Shown one piece after another: positions 43,659-52,627 of a stretch of DNA of 64,000 nt. A model generated the notes under the pieces. That model ran no database searches. It was given only the letters and a program-made list of their open reading frames with translations, and was not told the origin of the DNA. The translations under genes were made by a program, and so were the position numbers. Position 1 is the first letter of the stretch. Each line of letters begins with the position of its first letter. The DNA comes from an uncultured Porphyromonadaceae bacterium. Its GTDB lineage: Bacteria > Bacteroidota > Bacteroidia > Bacteroidales > Muribaculaceae. The stretch lies in NCBI GenBank assembly GCA_947177035.1, contig CAMWSS010000004.1:1-64000 (forward strand), written 5' to 3'.

Positions 43659-44432
43659 ATGACCAGAGAAGATATAATCAAAGACGAGAACAAGGTCTAC
43701 AGCCGCCCGCGGCTGCTTCTTGACGCCACCATGCACTATTGCCCGGGATGTTCACACGGAGTGGTGCACAAGCTGGTGGCTGAAGTGCTTGAAGAACTCG
43801 GCATGGAGGATACCGCCATCGGCGTGGCGCCGGTTGGCTGTGCGGTATTCGCCTATAATTACATTGACATAGACTGGATCGAGGCCGCCCATGGACGCGC
43901 TCCTGCCGTGGCCACCGCCGTCAGCCGTCTGCAGCCCGACAATGTGGTGTTCACTTATCAGGGCGACGGCGACCTGGCCGCAATCGGCACCGCCGAAACC
44001 ATCCATGCATGCACCCGTGGCGAGAACATCATGATCATATTCATCAACAACGGCATCTATGGCATGACAGGCGGACAGATGGCTCCGACTACCCTCGAGG
44101 GCATGAAGACGTCGACCACGCCATACGGACGTCGCGCCGACATCAATGGCTTTCCGGTGAAGATCAGCGATATCGCGGCTATGCTCGACGGAACTTGCTA
44201 TGTGACGCGTCAGGCCGTACACACCCCTGCCGCAGTGCGCTCAGCACGCAAGGCCATCCGTCAGGCGCTTATCAACACCCGCGAGAAACGCGGCACCTCG
44301 TTTGTTGAAATCGTGTCCACCTGCTCGAGCGGCTGGAAGCTTAGTCCGGTCAAGGCAAACAAGTGGATGGAAGAGAATATGTTTGCCAAGTATCCTCTTG
44401 GCGATATCAAGAACACAGAAGTAAAGAAATGA
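43659..44432 (+). CDS. vorA: 2-oxoacid:ferredoxin oxidoreductase beta subunit (TPP-binding)
   Basis: 257 aa. The TPP/Mg site GDGDLAAIGTAETIHA, then INNGIYGMTGGQ, and the proximal Cys in YCPGCSHG are typical of the beta subunit. It follows the alpha subunit by 16 bases and overlaps the gamma gene by 4. No cluster-binding extension is present, as expected when the ferredoxin is a separate subunit. Confidence 0.92.
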   Translation: MTREDIIKDENKVYSRPRLLLDATMHYCPGCSHGVVHKLVAEVLEELGMEDTAIGVAPVGCAVFAYNYIDIDWIEAAHGRAPAVATAVSRLQPDNVVFTYQGDGDLAAIGTAETIHACTRGENIMIIFINNGIYGMTGGQMAPTTLEGMKTSTTPYGRRADINGFPVKISDIAAMLDGTCYVTRQAVHTPAAVRSARKAIRQALINTREKRGTSFVEIVSTCSSGWKLSPVKANKWMEENMFAKYPLGDIKNTEVKK

Positions 44433-44968
44433 AACACGAAATCATAATTGCCGGATTTGGCGGACAGGGTGTCCTTTCGATGGGCAAGATTCTGGCTTAT
44501 GCCGGTCTGCTTGACGGACTGGAAGTGACCTGGATGCCGAGCTATGGACCGGAGCAGCGCGGAGGCACGGCCAATGTGACTGTGATTCTGAGCGACAGTG
44601 CAATCAGTTCGCCGGTGCTTGACACTTTTGACATCGCTGTTATTCTCAATCAGCAGAGTCTTGACAAATTCGAGAGCCACGTCAAGCCAGGCGGCCTGCT
44701 CATCTATGACCCTTATGGCATACACCGCAAGCCGGAGCGCAGTGACATAAACTGTGTGCCGATCAATGCTACTGAAGCATCGGTCGAGATGGGCAATGCA
44801 AAAGCATATAATATGATTCTGCTCGGCGCGCTGTTGCGTCTTTGCCCGATGGTCAGCCCGGACACTGTGATTGCCGGCCTGAAAAAGACGTTGCCCGAGC
44901 GTCATCATCACCTCATTCCCATGAACCGCCAGGCTATTGACCGTGGCGCTGAAATCGCCGGGTTATGA
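44429..44968 (+). CDS. vorC: 2-oxoacid:ferredoxin oxidoreductase gamma subunit
   Basis: 179 aa. IIIAGFGGQGVLSMGKILAYAG is the gamma-subunit signature, followed by WMPSYGPEQRGGTANVTV. The frame is open 22 codons upstream, but the ATG at 44429 overlaps the beta stop and opens at the family start. It completes the complex; its own stop overlaps the next gene by 4 bases. Confidence 0.92.
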   Translation: MKHEIIIAGFGGQGVLSMGKILAYAGLLDGLEVTWMPSYGPEQRGGTANVTVILSDSAISSPVLDTFDIAVILNQQSLDKFESHVKPGGLLIYDPYGIHRKPERSDINCVPINATEASVEMGNAKAYNMILLGALLRLCPMVSPDTVIAGLKKTLPERHHHLIPMNRQAIDRGAEIAGL

Positions 44969-45342
44969 CAGAAGCCGACAAGAAGAAGCTGACATCCGAC
45001 CCCGACGGCCTGCTCACTTATGAGTACATAGCAAATCATATCGGCCAGCCTGAAATGGATATTGAATGGCTTACCGACAATATGATACGGGTGGACCTGA
45101 AAGGCCAGTTCACGGCCAGCACCGCCAGATACCTCAATGCGATCGATCCGGTCGGCATGGCCCCGCAGATCGGGCGCCTGATCGCTGCGACAATCGACAA
45201 GGACCGCGAGCACGCGTATCTTCCGGCGCTGATCAAAGGGATCTATGGCGAGGATTACCATGAACGTGCGGCGACTCTGGCGGCGTCTGACGATAACTTC
45301 CGCCGGATCTACAAGCGGCTATATCCTATGCACATAATATAA
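44965..45342 (+). CDS. Unknown protein co-translated with the vor operon
   Basis: 125 aa, soluble, with no cysteine, signal peptide or metal motif. Predicted secondary structure is mixed: an N-terminal helix, a central ASTARYLNAIDP and a helical end rich in Tyr and Arg (NFRRIYKRLYPMHII). It starts inside the vorC stop (ATGA) and is followed by the cyclophilin gene 10 bases later. Tight coupling hints at a role with the oxidoreductase, but I recognise no family. Confidence 0.68.
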   Translation: MTEADKKKLTSDPDGLLTYEYIANHIGQPEMDIEWLTDNMIRVDLKGQFTASTARYLNAIDPVGMAPQIGRLIAATIDKDREHAYLPALIKGIYGEDYHERAATLAASDDNFRRIYKRLYPMHII

Positions 45343-45352
45343 AATCCGATTT

Positions 45353-46225
45353 ATGAAAAAATTATTGTTTGCTCTGATGCCGTTGCTGGCTCTCTGGAGC
45401 TGCGGGGCTAAGACCGACGCAAAAAACACTACTGAAAATTCTGATATGACAGATTCCAACACAGAGGCCGTTACCGGCGAATCGACGGCCGTTGCCGCCG
45501 AAAATGATTCAGTGAAAGTCCTGGTCAAGACGACTGAGGGCGACTTTGAGGTGCTGCTTTATGGCGACACTCCGTTGCATCGCGACAACTTCGTCAAACT
45601 CGCCAGATCGGGCTATTATGACGGCACTCTGTTTCACCGTGTGATCAACGAATTCATGGTGCAGGCCGGTGATCCGGACTCACGGAGCGCACGCCCCGGA
45701 CAGCAGCTCGGCAGCGGCGGTCCCGGCTATCAGATTCCTGCGGAATTCGTATATCCCAAGCGATTCCACAAGGCAGGCGCGCTTGCCGCCGCACGCACCG
45801 GCGATCAGATGAACCCCGAGCGCAAATCTTCCGGCTCGCAGTTTTATGTTGTGACCGGCAAGGTGTATAGCTCGGCCGAGCTTGACCAGATGGAGAAGCA
45901 GATGATGCAACAGCAGTTTTATTCCCTGGCCGGACAGCGCCGCGCTGAAATCACACAGATGCAGCAGAACGGCGACACTGCCGGTCTGGAAGCACTGCAG
46001 AACGAGCTGATTCAGCAGGCCACGGAGCTTGCCCGCTTCACACCCGCTCAGCGTGAGGTCTACACCACGGTCGGCGGAACTCCGTTTCTGGATGCACAGT
46101 ACACCGTGTTTGGCGAAGTCATTTCCGGAATGGACGTCGTGAAGAAGATTGAAAAGGTGGAGACCGCTCCCGGCGACCGCCCTGTCAACGATGTGAAGAT
46201 CATTTCCATGACGGTGGAAGAATGA
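45353..46225 (+). CDS. Cyclophilin-type peptidyl-prolyl isomerase lipoprotein
   Basis: 290 aa with a lipobox (LWSC, Cys17) and a Thr/Asn/Glu-rich linker to about 52. The cyclophilin domain shows TTEGDFEVLLYGD, GYYDGTLFHRVINEFMVQAGDP (catalytic Arg/Phe region) and VFGEVISGMDVVKKIE. An inserted Met/Gln-rich helical segment (about 175-230, MEKQMMQQQF) splits the domain, as in other Bacteroidetes members. It folds proteins on the periplasmic side. It overlaps the next glycosyltransferase by 4 bases. Confidence 0.92.
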   Translation: MKKLLFALMPLLALWSCGAKTDAKNTTENSDMTDSNTEAVTGESTAVAAENDSVKVLVKTTEGDFEVLLYGDTPLHRDNFVKLARSGYYDGTLFHRVINEFMVQAGDPDSRSARPGQQLGSGGPGYQIPAEFVYPKRFHKAGALAAARTGDQMNPERKSSGSQFYVVTGKVYSSAELDQMEKQMMQQQFYSLAGQRRAEITQMQQNGDTAGLEALQNELIQQATELARFTPAQREVYTTVGGTPFLDAQYTVFGEVISGMDVVKKIEKVETAPGDRPVNDVKIISMTVEE

Positions 46226-47184
46226 CCCCGTTATTCAGCATAATCATACCGATATATAATGTCGAGGCATACCTCAGGGCGTGCCTCGACTCTGTATTGG
46301 CGCAGTCTTGCGGCGATTGGGAGGCGCTGATGGTTGACGATGCTTCGACCGATTCGTCGGCCGACATTGCCGCCGAGTATTGTCGCCGCGACCGGCGTTT
46401 CAGCCTAATTTCGCTGACGGAAAAAAGTGGGCCGTCTCGATCCCGAAATGCCGGGCTTGACGTGGCCAGAGGCCGCTATCTGGTATTCATTGACAGTGAC
46501 GACATGATTCACCGGAATTTTCTCTCCGTTCATCGTGAGGTGATGGAATCCGGTGCCGACATCTCGTCATCGGCCATCACAGCTTCGTTCAGAGTATTTG
46601 ACCGATCCACGTTAGATATCAGCCCGAAAGTCTACAGTGATCCGATCGCACTTTGCCTGTATCAGCGCCGTGGCGTGAACCCGTCGGCCTGCGGCAAGGT
46701 TTTTTCGGCCCGGCTCTTTTCAGACGGAGGACTGCGTTTTCGCGAGGGTCTGCTTTATGAAGACCTGCAGATAATGCCTGAGTTGATGGAGCGTGCTGCC
46801 GGACGTATCGTCTTTATGGACGCTCCGTTATATTTCTACCGTCAGCGTCGAGGCTCGATAATCCATACTTTCAATTTCGCGCGTCTTGACGTGCTTGAGG
46901 TCACCGAGGAGATCGAGGAGCGCTATGCCGATGATCCGGTGCTCGGGCCTGCGGCGCGCGACCGCCGCTTCTCGGCCAACTTCAATATGTTTTTGCTTTT
47001 GTGCGGCCGCGGAATGGCTGATAGCTCCGAAGCGGATTCATGTTGGGCACAGATACGCCGTCTGAGGCTGTCGTCGATGCTCAACCGCCGGGTCAGAATG
47101 AAGAACAGAATCGGCGCTCTTGCATCGATTCTGCTCTCCCGCAGGATCATCTCCTGCCTTTATCGAATCGGGGGTTTTAGTTGA
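46222..47184 (+). CDS. Family 2 glycosyltransferase, soluble
   Basis: 320 aa, GT-A fold: SIIIPIYNVEAYLRACLDSVLAQ, MVDDASTDSSADIA, PSRSRNAGLDVARGRYLVFIDSDD (DxD). No membrane helix is present, unlike the DPM1-type gene at 2587, so it probably extends a surface polysaccharide or modifies a lipid-linked glycan. It is last in the vor-cyclophilin run and its end overlaps the convergent mutS2 by 8 bases. Donor and acceptor unknown. Confidence 0.88.
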   Translation: MTPLFSIIIPIYNVEAYLRACLDSVLAQSCGDWEALMVDDASTDSSADIAAEYCRRDRRFSLISLTEKSGPSRSRNAGLDVARGRYLVFIDSDDMIHRNFLSVHREVMESGADISSSAITASFRVFDRSTLDISPKVYSDPIALCLYQRRGVNPSACGKVFSARLFSDGGLRFREGLLYEDLQIMPELMERAAGRIVFMDAPLYFYRQRRGSIIHTFNFARLDVLEVTEEIEERYADDPVLGPAARDRRFSANFNMFLLLCGRGMADSSEADSCWAQIRRLRLSSMLNRRVRMKNRIGALASILLSRRIISCLYRIGGFS

Positions 47185-49603
47185 GCTCCACCACGGTGAT
47201 GCCGGCACCGCCCAGGCGCACGTCTTCGTCGGCGAAATATGCGATTCCGGGATTGGTGCCGAGATGCTGGCGTATGCACTGGCGCAGAGCGCCGGTGCCG
47301 GTGCCGTGCAGAATGCGCACACGCTTCGCATTGAAGCGGATTGCGTCGTCGATGAAATATGTGACAGCCTGCAGGGCTTCATCGGCTCTCATGCCGCGCA
47401 CGTCGATCTCTTGTTTGAAGTCGAGCTGGCGTGAACGTTGCTGTTCGCTCATGAGCTTGGCGCCGGCGGTGACACCGGTCTGTGGTTTCGACATGGTGTG
47501 GCGCAGACGGTCGACCGCCACCGTCGTTTTCAGCATTCCGAAGCTGACTGTGGCTTTTTTGCCGTAGATGGCAAGCACTTGGCCAGGAGTGTCCTGGCCG
47601 TCGAGTTTGACGTAATCTCCTTCGGCGATCGGTTTTGTCTGTTGAGGCTTGACCGGCGCCTTTTTTTTGGGTGTCGGTGCTTTTTTCAACAGCGGATGGT
47701 CTTTTTCAGCGGTGTCGATGGCCGCTTTTTCGCTTTGCAGACGTTGGCGTATGCGCCGGGTTTCGTCTTTTTCGGCCTGTGCCAGACGGATGTCATGGAT
47801 GGTGCGTTCAATGGCCGCGTTGCTTCCTTCGAGAATCTTTTTTGCCTCCTCTTTGGCGTCGGCCAGGATTTCGCGCCGGCGGGCACGCAGATTTTCGGCA
47901 TCGGCTTCATAGTCGGCAAGAGTCTGCTCGATGCGCTTTTCTTTTTTTCTGATTTCCTGTCGTTTGTTTTCCCAATACCGGCGGTCGCGAGCGATGTCGA
48001 GCAGATAGCGGTCCATATTGATGTAGTCGCTCCCGACAATCTCTTCGGCCTGCGAGATTATCTGTTCCGGCAGGCCGATTTTCCGGGCTATCTCCACTGC
48101 AAACGAACTGCCGGGCATGCCGATGCTGAGGCGGAATAGCGGTTCCATCCGCTGGCGGTCATAGAGCATTGAACCGTTGACGAGTCCCGGTAGCTCCTTG
48201 GCGAGCTGTTTCAGATTCTGGAAGTGGGTAGTGATGACGCCCCACATGTTGAGTCCGGCAAAGCGCGTCAGTATGGCCTGGGCTATGGCGCCTCCGATCT
48301 GCGGTTCGGTTCCGCTGCCGAATTCGTCGATGAGAATGAGTGACGAAGCCCGTCCACGGGCCATGAACTGCTTCATGTGGCCGAGGTGTGAGGAATATGT
48401 TGACAGGTCGTTTTCGATCGACTGGTCGTCGCCTATGTCGATGAAAATGTCGTCAAACACTCCGACGTGGCTGTTTTCATAGAGCGGGGGCAGAAGTCCG
48501 CACTGTATCATATATTGCACGATGCCTACGGTTTTGAGCGTCACGGATTTTCCTCCGGCATTCGGGCCGGAGATGATCAGCAGACGTTTTTCGCCGGTGA
48601 GAGTGATGTCGAGCGGAACTATTTCTTTGCCCTGGGCGCGCAGCGAGGCGAGCAACACCGGATGGCAAGCATGATACCATTCCATTTCAGGGCCAGCCGA
48701 GAGGTGTGGCATCGTGGCTTCGATGTCGATGGCATAGCGTGCTTTTGCGTGGATGAAGTCGAGCTCGGCCACGATGGCGAGGGCGCGGAGAATTTCGCCG
48801 ATGTTGGGTCGGAGTTCGTCGGCCACTCCGGTGAGTATGCGCGCTATTTCGCGCCGTTCTTCCATCTGCAGTTCGCGAAGACGGTTGTTTGTCTGCACGA
48901 CTTCCGCCGGTTCGATAAACACGGTTTTGCCGGATGCCGATTCATCGTGTACGATACCCGAGATTTTGCGTTTGTGCATCGGCGACACCGGAATCACCAT
49001 GCGTCCGTCGCGCATCGAGGGAGTGGCGTCGGCGTCGATGAGTCCTTCGGCCACGGCCCGCGCCATTACCCGGCGCATGGCTGAGGCCATGCTTCCTGCC
49101 GCGGCGGCGAGAGAGCGTCGGATTTCGGCCAGTTCCGGCGATGCGGAGTCTTTTATGTTGCCGAAGCGGTCGAGCACACGGTCGATTGTGCGTAATGGTC
49201 CGGGAAAGGGTGTCAGTTCGCGGGCCACGCGGTCAAGTCTCGGATATTGTCCGGCATCTCTGGCAGCAGAAAATATGGATTCTATCTGTCCGATGGCTCC
49301 GAGGGTTGAGCGCAGCGGCGGCAGTGAGTCGGCCGGCGGAAAGGTGCCAGGCACTTTTATGGAGGCGAGCATTGACCTTATGTCGGCCACTTCGCCCAGG
49401 GGAAGGTGTTGGCCGTCTTCGGCTGTGATGAGCCGGAGCATTTCGGCCGTTGACAGGAGTCGTTGTTCGATATCGTCGAAGTCGGATGTGAAAGCGAGCC
49501 GGCTGCATATGTCGGCTCCCATTGCCGTGGCGCATTTTTCGGCGACGGCACGCCGAACGGCGGCGAATCCTACTTTATGTTCAAAACTCTGCGGATATAT
49601 CAT
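47177..49603 (-). CDS. mutS2: MutS2 family ATPase/Smr endonuclease
   Basis: 808 aa. It lacks the mismatch-recognition domain of MutS. Core and clamp helices are followed by the ATPase (Walker A SGPNAGGKSVTLKT, then DIGDDQSIENDLSTYSSH and LIDEFGSGTEP), a long charged coiled coil (about 520-640), a KOW-like part and the C-terminal Smr domain (DVRGMRADEALQA and HGTGTGALR). Members suppress recombination or act in ribosome rescue. It is last in the leftward porQ-cmk-ispH-lipoprotein-mutS2 run. Confidence 0.94.
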   Translation of the reverse strand: MIYPQSFEHKVGFAAVRRAVAEKCATAMGADICSRLAFTSDFDDIEQRLLSTAEMLRLITAEDGQHLPLGEVADIRSMLASIKVPGTFPPADSLPPLRSTLGAIGQIESIFSAARDAGQYPRLDRVARELTPFPGPLRTIDRVLDRFGNIKDSASPELAEIRRSLAAAAGSMASAMRRVMARAVAEGLIDADATPSMRDGRMVIPVSPMHKRKISGIVHDESASGKTVFIEPAEVVQTNNRLRELQMEERREIARILTGVADELRPNIGEILRALAIVAELDFIHAKARYAIDIEATMPHLSAGPEMEWYHACHPVLLASLRAQGKEIVPLDITLTGEKRLLIISGPNAGGKSVTLKTVGIVQYMIQCGLLPPLYENSHVGVFDDIFIDIGDDQSIENDLSTYSSHLGHMKQFMARGRASSLILIDEFGSGTEPQIGGAIAQAILTRFAGLNMWGVITTHFQNLKQLAKELPGLVNGSMLYDRQRMEPLFRLSIGMPGSSFAVEIARKIGLPEQIISQAEEIVGSDYINMDRYLLDIARDRRYWENKRQEIRKKEKRIEQTLADYEADAENLRARRREILADAKEEAKKILEGSNAAIERTIHDIRLAQAEKDETRRIRQRLQSEKAAIDTAEKDHPLLKKAPTPKKKAPVKPQQTKPIAEGDYVKLDGQDTPGQVLAIYGKKATVSFGMLKTTVAVDRLRHTMSKPQTGVTAGAKLMSEQQRSRQLDFKQEIDVRGMRADEALQAVTYFIDDAIRFNAKRVRILHGTGTGALRQCIRQHLGTNPGIAYFADEDVRLGGAGITVVELN

Positions 49604-49606
49604 TCC

Positions 49607-49918
49607 TTAAAATAATTCTTTGGCCAATTGTTCGTTGTTGTCGATTATGTATTGGCGGAAAGCTTCGATATATGCGTCGGCGTCGGCATCAAATCCTTGT
49701 GAACGCATTTGCCATTCGCGTGATCTCACGGCAAGAATGGCGTTGGTCAGTTCGTGTTCGGTCAGGCTGACGGAGTCGGTGCACAGTGCGGCGGCATCGG
49801 CCTGGCCGCGTTCGGCTGCCGGCGATGTGTCGGTTGAGTCTGCGTCGCTCGGTCGGCATGAGCATAGAGAGGCGATGACAACCAATGCGCCCAGTGATTT
49901 TATGATGCAGTGTTTCAT
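49607..49918 (-). CDS. Small lipoprotein of unknown function
   Basis: 103 aa with a lipoprotein signal (LCSC, Cys21), an Asp/Ser/Ala-rich linker, and a helical mature part (about 50-100; EHELTNAILAVRSREWQ). It sits with no gap after ispH and 3 bases before mutS2. It has no recognisable domain. The helical end containing the segment DAYIEAFRQYI is the only candidate functional part. Confidence 0.7.
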   Translation of the reverse strand: MKHCIIKSLGALVVIASLCSCRPSDADSTDTSPAAERGQADAAALCTDSVSLTEHELTNAILAVRSREWQMRSQGFDADADAYIEAFRQYIIDNNEQLAKELF

Positions 49919-50788
49919 TCAGTCAAACAGTCGTTTAATTTTGTCGCGCACGCGTTCCATCAGCCATCTCGGGGTGGAGGTGGCTCCGCAGATGCCGATT
50001 GATGCGGCTTCGCTCAGCCATTCCGGTTGAAGTTCATCTTCGTTGGATATGAGATAGGTCCGTTTGTTGACTTTGAGGCATTCGCTGTGGAGGAATTTGC
50101 CGTTGGAACTTTTTTTGCCGCTCACGAACAGGATGACGGAATGTGCGCTTGCGAATTCGCGCAGTTTGTCGACGCGGTGTGCCACAGAGCGGCAAATTGT
50201 GTCGAATGAACGGAAGTCTGTGCCGGGTTCAATTCTCCGTCCGATCTCGGCGGATATCGCTCTGAGTCCGTCGATGCTTTTTGTGGTCTGTGAGTAGAGA
50301 TGAGTCGGGCGTCCGAGGTCTATGCCGTCGATGTCTGCGAGGGTTTCGAGCACTTTGGCTTCGCCGCGCGTCTGTCCGACAAGACCGTTGACTTCGGCAT
50401 GGCCTATTTTGCCATATATCAGAATCTGAGGGCGCGGCTGCTGGGTGTAGGCGCTTTTGATTCTCTGTTGGAGTCTGAGCACTACCGGGCAGGTCGCGTC
50501 GATGATTTCGACTTTGTTGCGGCGAGCCAGTTCGTAGGTTTCCGGTGGTTCGCCGTGAGCGCGCAGAAGGACTTTCACTCCGTGGAGCGTGGCCAGCTCG
50601 GAGTGGCTGATGGTGATGAGTCCTTTGTCTTTTAGGCGGTTGACTTCGTCGGAGTTATGCACGATGTCTCCGAGGCAGTATAATGTGCCGCCTCGGGCCA
50701 GTTCTTCTTCTGCTTTGCGTATGGCTGCAGTCACTCCGAAGCAGAAACCGGAGTCGGAGTCAATTTCAATCAGTGGTGGCTGTGGCAT
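49919..50788 (-). CDS. ispH: 4-hydroxy-3-methylbut-2-enyl diphosphate reductase
   Basis: 289 aa. It makes IPP and DMAPP in the last step of the MEP pathway. Its three cluster cysteines are in GFCFGV, DATCPVVLRLQ and the C-terminal GICGATSTP. FDTICRSVAHR replaces the more usual DTICNAT but keeps the Cys and Thr. Length fits. Its 5' end overlaps cmk by 23 bases. Substrate-binding Glu and His segments (RAHGEPPETYE, HNSDEV) are present. Confidence 0.94.
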   Translation of the reverse strand: MPQPPLIEIDSDSGFCFGVTAAIRKAEEELARGGTLYCLGDIVHNSDEVNRLKDKGLITISHSELATLHGVKVLLRAHGEPPETYELARRNKVEIIDATCPVVLRLQQRIKSAYTQQPRPQILIYGKIGHAEVNGLVGQTRGEAKVLETLADIDGIDLGRPTHLYSQTTKSIDGLRAISAEIGRRIEPGTDFRSFDTICRSVAHRVDKLREFASAHSVILFVSGKKSSNGKFLHSECLKVNKRTYLISNEDELQPEWLSEAASIGICGATSTPRWLMERVRDKIKRLFD

Positions 50789-51458
50789 GGCGGAATTTGT
50801 CGAGCAACCATTCGTTTTGTTGCTGCGGGGTCATGTCGGAGTTGTCGATGTCGATGGCGTCGTCGGCGCGGCGCAGCGGGCTTTCGGCGCGTGTCATGTC
50901 AATGTGGTCGCGTGAGCGCACGTTTTCGAGCACTGCCTCATAGTCGGCTTTTTCGCCTTTGGCTATCAGTTCTTCATAGCGGCGGCGTGCGCGGGTTTCG
51001 GCGGCGGCGTTGACAAATATTTTCAGTTCGGCGTCTGGAAAGACTGTTGTGCCGATGTCTCGGCCGTCCATGACGATGCCGCGCTCTCGGCCGAATTGCT
51101 GCTGGCGGCGCACCAGGTCGCGGCGCACTGCGGCAATGGCGGCTACAGGGCTGACGAGCGAGCTTACTTCCATTGATCTGATCTGCTGTTCGACGTCTTC
51201 GCCGTCAAGGATGGTGCGCTGGCCGGTTTCGTCGGGCCTGAAGTCTATGCTTATTTCCGGGAGCGACGCGGTGACGGCAGCTTCGTCGATGCTGCCGTCG
51301 GGGGCAATCATTCCGTTGCGTATGGCGTGGAGTGTGACGGCGCGATACATTGCGCCGGAGTCGATATATCTGTATCCGATGGTTCTGGCAAGCGCTTTGG
51401 CCATTGTGCTTTTGCCCGATGATGAGAATCCGTCGATTGCTATGATGATTGGTTTCAT
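50766..51458 (-). CDS. cmk: Cytidylate kinase
   Basis: 230 aa. It phosphorylates CMP and dCMP. The P-loop is AIDGFSSSGKSTMAKALA (residues 7-24), followed by YIDSGAMYRAVTLHA, GRDIGTTVFPDAELKIFVNA and RDHIDMTRAESPLRRA. A run of ten C lies 5 bases before the ATG on the coding strand, between the porQ stop and this start. The order porQ-cmk-ispH is conserved in Bacteroidales. Confidence 0.95.
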   Translation of the reverse strand: MKPIIIAIDGFSSSGKSTMAKALARTIGYRYIDSGAMYRAVTLHAIRNGMIAPDGSIDEAAVTASLPEISIDFRPDETGQRTILDGEDVEQQIRSMEVSSLVSPVAAIAAVRRDLVRRQQQFGRERGIVMDGRDIGTTVFPDAELKIFVNAAAETRARRRYEELIAKGEKADYEAVLENVRSRDHIDMTRAESPLRRADDAIDIDNSDMTPQQQNEWLLDKFRHATATTD

Positions 51459-51463
51459 ATGTT

Positions 51464-51473
51464 GGGGGGGGGG
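51464..51473 (-). repeat. Ten-base homopolymer before cmk
   Basis: Ten consecutive G on the plus strand (C on the cmk coding strand), located in the 24-base spacer between porQ and cmk and ending 5 bases from the cmk ATG. Such tracts slip during replication and could change cmk translation. Confidence 0.8.
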
Positions 51474-51482
51474 AAGTCGTGG

Positions 51483-52505
51483 TTAGAAGTCAAAGAAGTT
51501 GGTTGAGATGTTCAGCATCAGTGTCGTTGCGCTTCGGTGAGGCTGAGCGACGGCCAGTCCGACCTGAAACATGCGTACTCTCACGCCTGCTCCGACGCTG
51601 AAGCCGCTGAGAAAGCTGCGTTGGAATGTGCTCATGTCGGTGCGGGTCTTGTAGTTGTAGGCCAGGTCCAGATAGAAATTGTCGTTAGGCTTCCAGTCCA
51701 GACCGAAGACGAGGTGCCTGAAGAGGTTTGGAAGAAACTTGTTGACCATCCGCGGCTCTTCTGTTCCGTCTTTCGGGTCTATGTATGGCAGTTTCCATTT
51801 CAGCAGGTTTGTGGCCGTGATGGAGAGGGTGCCGGGCGATGAGCCGAGTTGTTTGCTCCAGCCCAGTCGCAGATCGACCGGCAGCCGGTCATAGTGTTCG
51901 GCAAAGCGTTTGACCTGGCCGCCGAGGTTGGACACGACAAGCGAGAGCGATGATCCGCGCTCTTCGTCAAAATAGTTTACTCCGAGATCGGTGGCTATGG
52001 CCAGGGCGGAATATGCGTCGTAGGCACTGTAGAGGAATTTTATGTTGAATCCTCCTCGCCAGCGTTCGCCAAGGTTGTGTGAAAAAGATCCGCTGAATGC
52101 CAGGTCTTTAGGCGAAAATGATCCTGTGATGTTTCCGGCGGCGTCGGCCGATTTGATGTCGCCATAGCCGAAATATTGCACTCCGATGCTCCATGCGGCT
52201 CGTTCGCCGGCCGAATGGGCATATTTCATTGCTGCAAAGTTGGAGCTGCCGATATAGCGCATGTAGCTGAACGCCATCGAATTGCTCATTTCCGGTCCAA
52301 GCAGCGAGGGGTTCTGGTCGGTCAGTAGCAGGTCGTCGTCAACGAGCGATATGTTGGCGCCGCCCAGTCCATAGATGCGGGCGGAGGTGCTGACGTCAAG
52401 AAAGTTATATGCAGTGCTGCCTCCGGTCTGTGCCCGGAGGGTCATGGCCGGCAGAAGCAGAAGCGCTGAGGAGGCTGCTATGTGGCGGATATTTTTCATT
52501 TTCAT
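51483..52505 (-). CDS. porQ: Type IX secretion system PorQ-like outer-membrane protein
   Basis: 340 aa from the ATG at 52505; a longer frame starts at 52541, but its extra 12 residues spoil the signal peptide (MKMKNIRHIAASSALLLLPA). The mature part is a barrel of the PorV/PorQ/FadL-like type: ARIYGLGGANISLVDDDL, LTDQNPSLLGPEMSN and C-terminal NISTNFFDF. PorQ works with PorU, PorV and PorZ in T9SS cargo maturation, but related proteins with the cmk-ispH neighbourhood also exist in gut Bacteroidales without a full T9SS. No other T9SS gene is in the window. Confidence 0.85.
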   Translation of the reverse strand: MKMKNIRHIAASSALLLLPAMTLRAQTGGSTAYNFLDVSTSARIYGLGGANISLVDDDLLLTDQNPSLLGPEMSNSMAFSYMRYIGSSNFAAMKYAHSAGERAAWSIGVQYFGYGDIKSADAAGNITGSFSPKDLAFSGSFSHNLGERWRGGFNIKFLYSAYDAYSALAIATDLGVNYFDEERGSSLSLVVSNLGGQVKRFAEHYDRLPVDLRLGWSKQLGSSPGTLSITATNLLKWKLPYIDPKDGTEEPRMVNKFLPNLFRHLVFGLDWKPNDNFYLDLAYNYKTRTDMSTFQRSFLSGFSVGAGVRVRMFQVGLAVAQPHRSATTLMLNISTNFFDF

Positions 52506-52561
52506 TACTAACGCACGGGGTGTGCGTTTTATTGTCTGCATTCTGTTTATTGCCGATTTAT

Positions 52562-52598
52562 AAAAACAGAGCGGCGGCCTCCCACAAGGAGGCCGCCG
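52562..52598 (-). terminator. Terminator of the exbB-tonB operon
   Basis: An 11-bp GC stem (52572-52582 with 52588-52598; CGGCGGCCTCC) followed on the minus strand by a T-run (52566-52562). It lies 30 bases after the tonB stop. Confidence 0.9.
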
Positions 52599-52627
52599 TC
52601 AGAGTAATCGATAGGGTAGTGTTGTGA

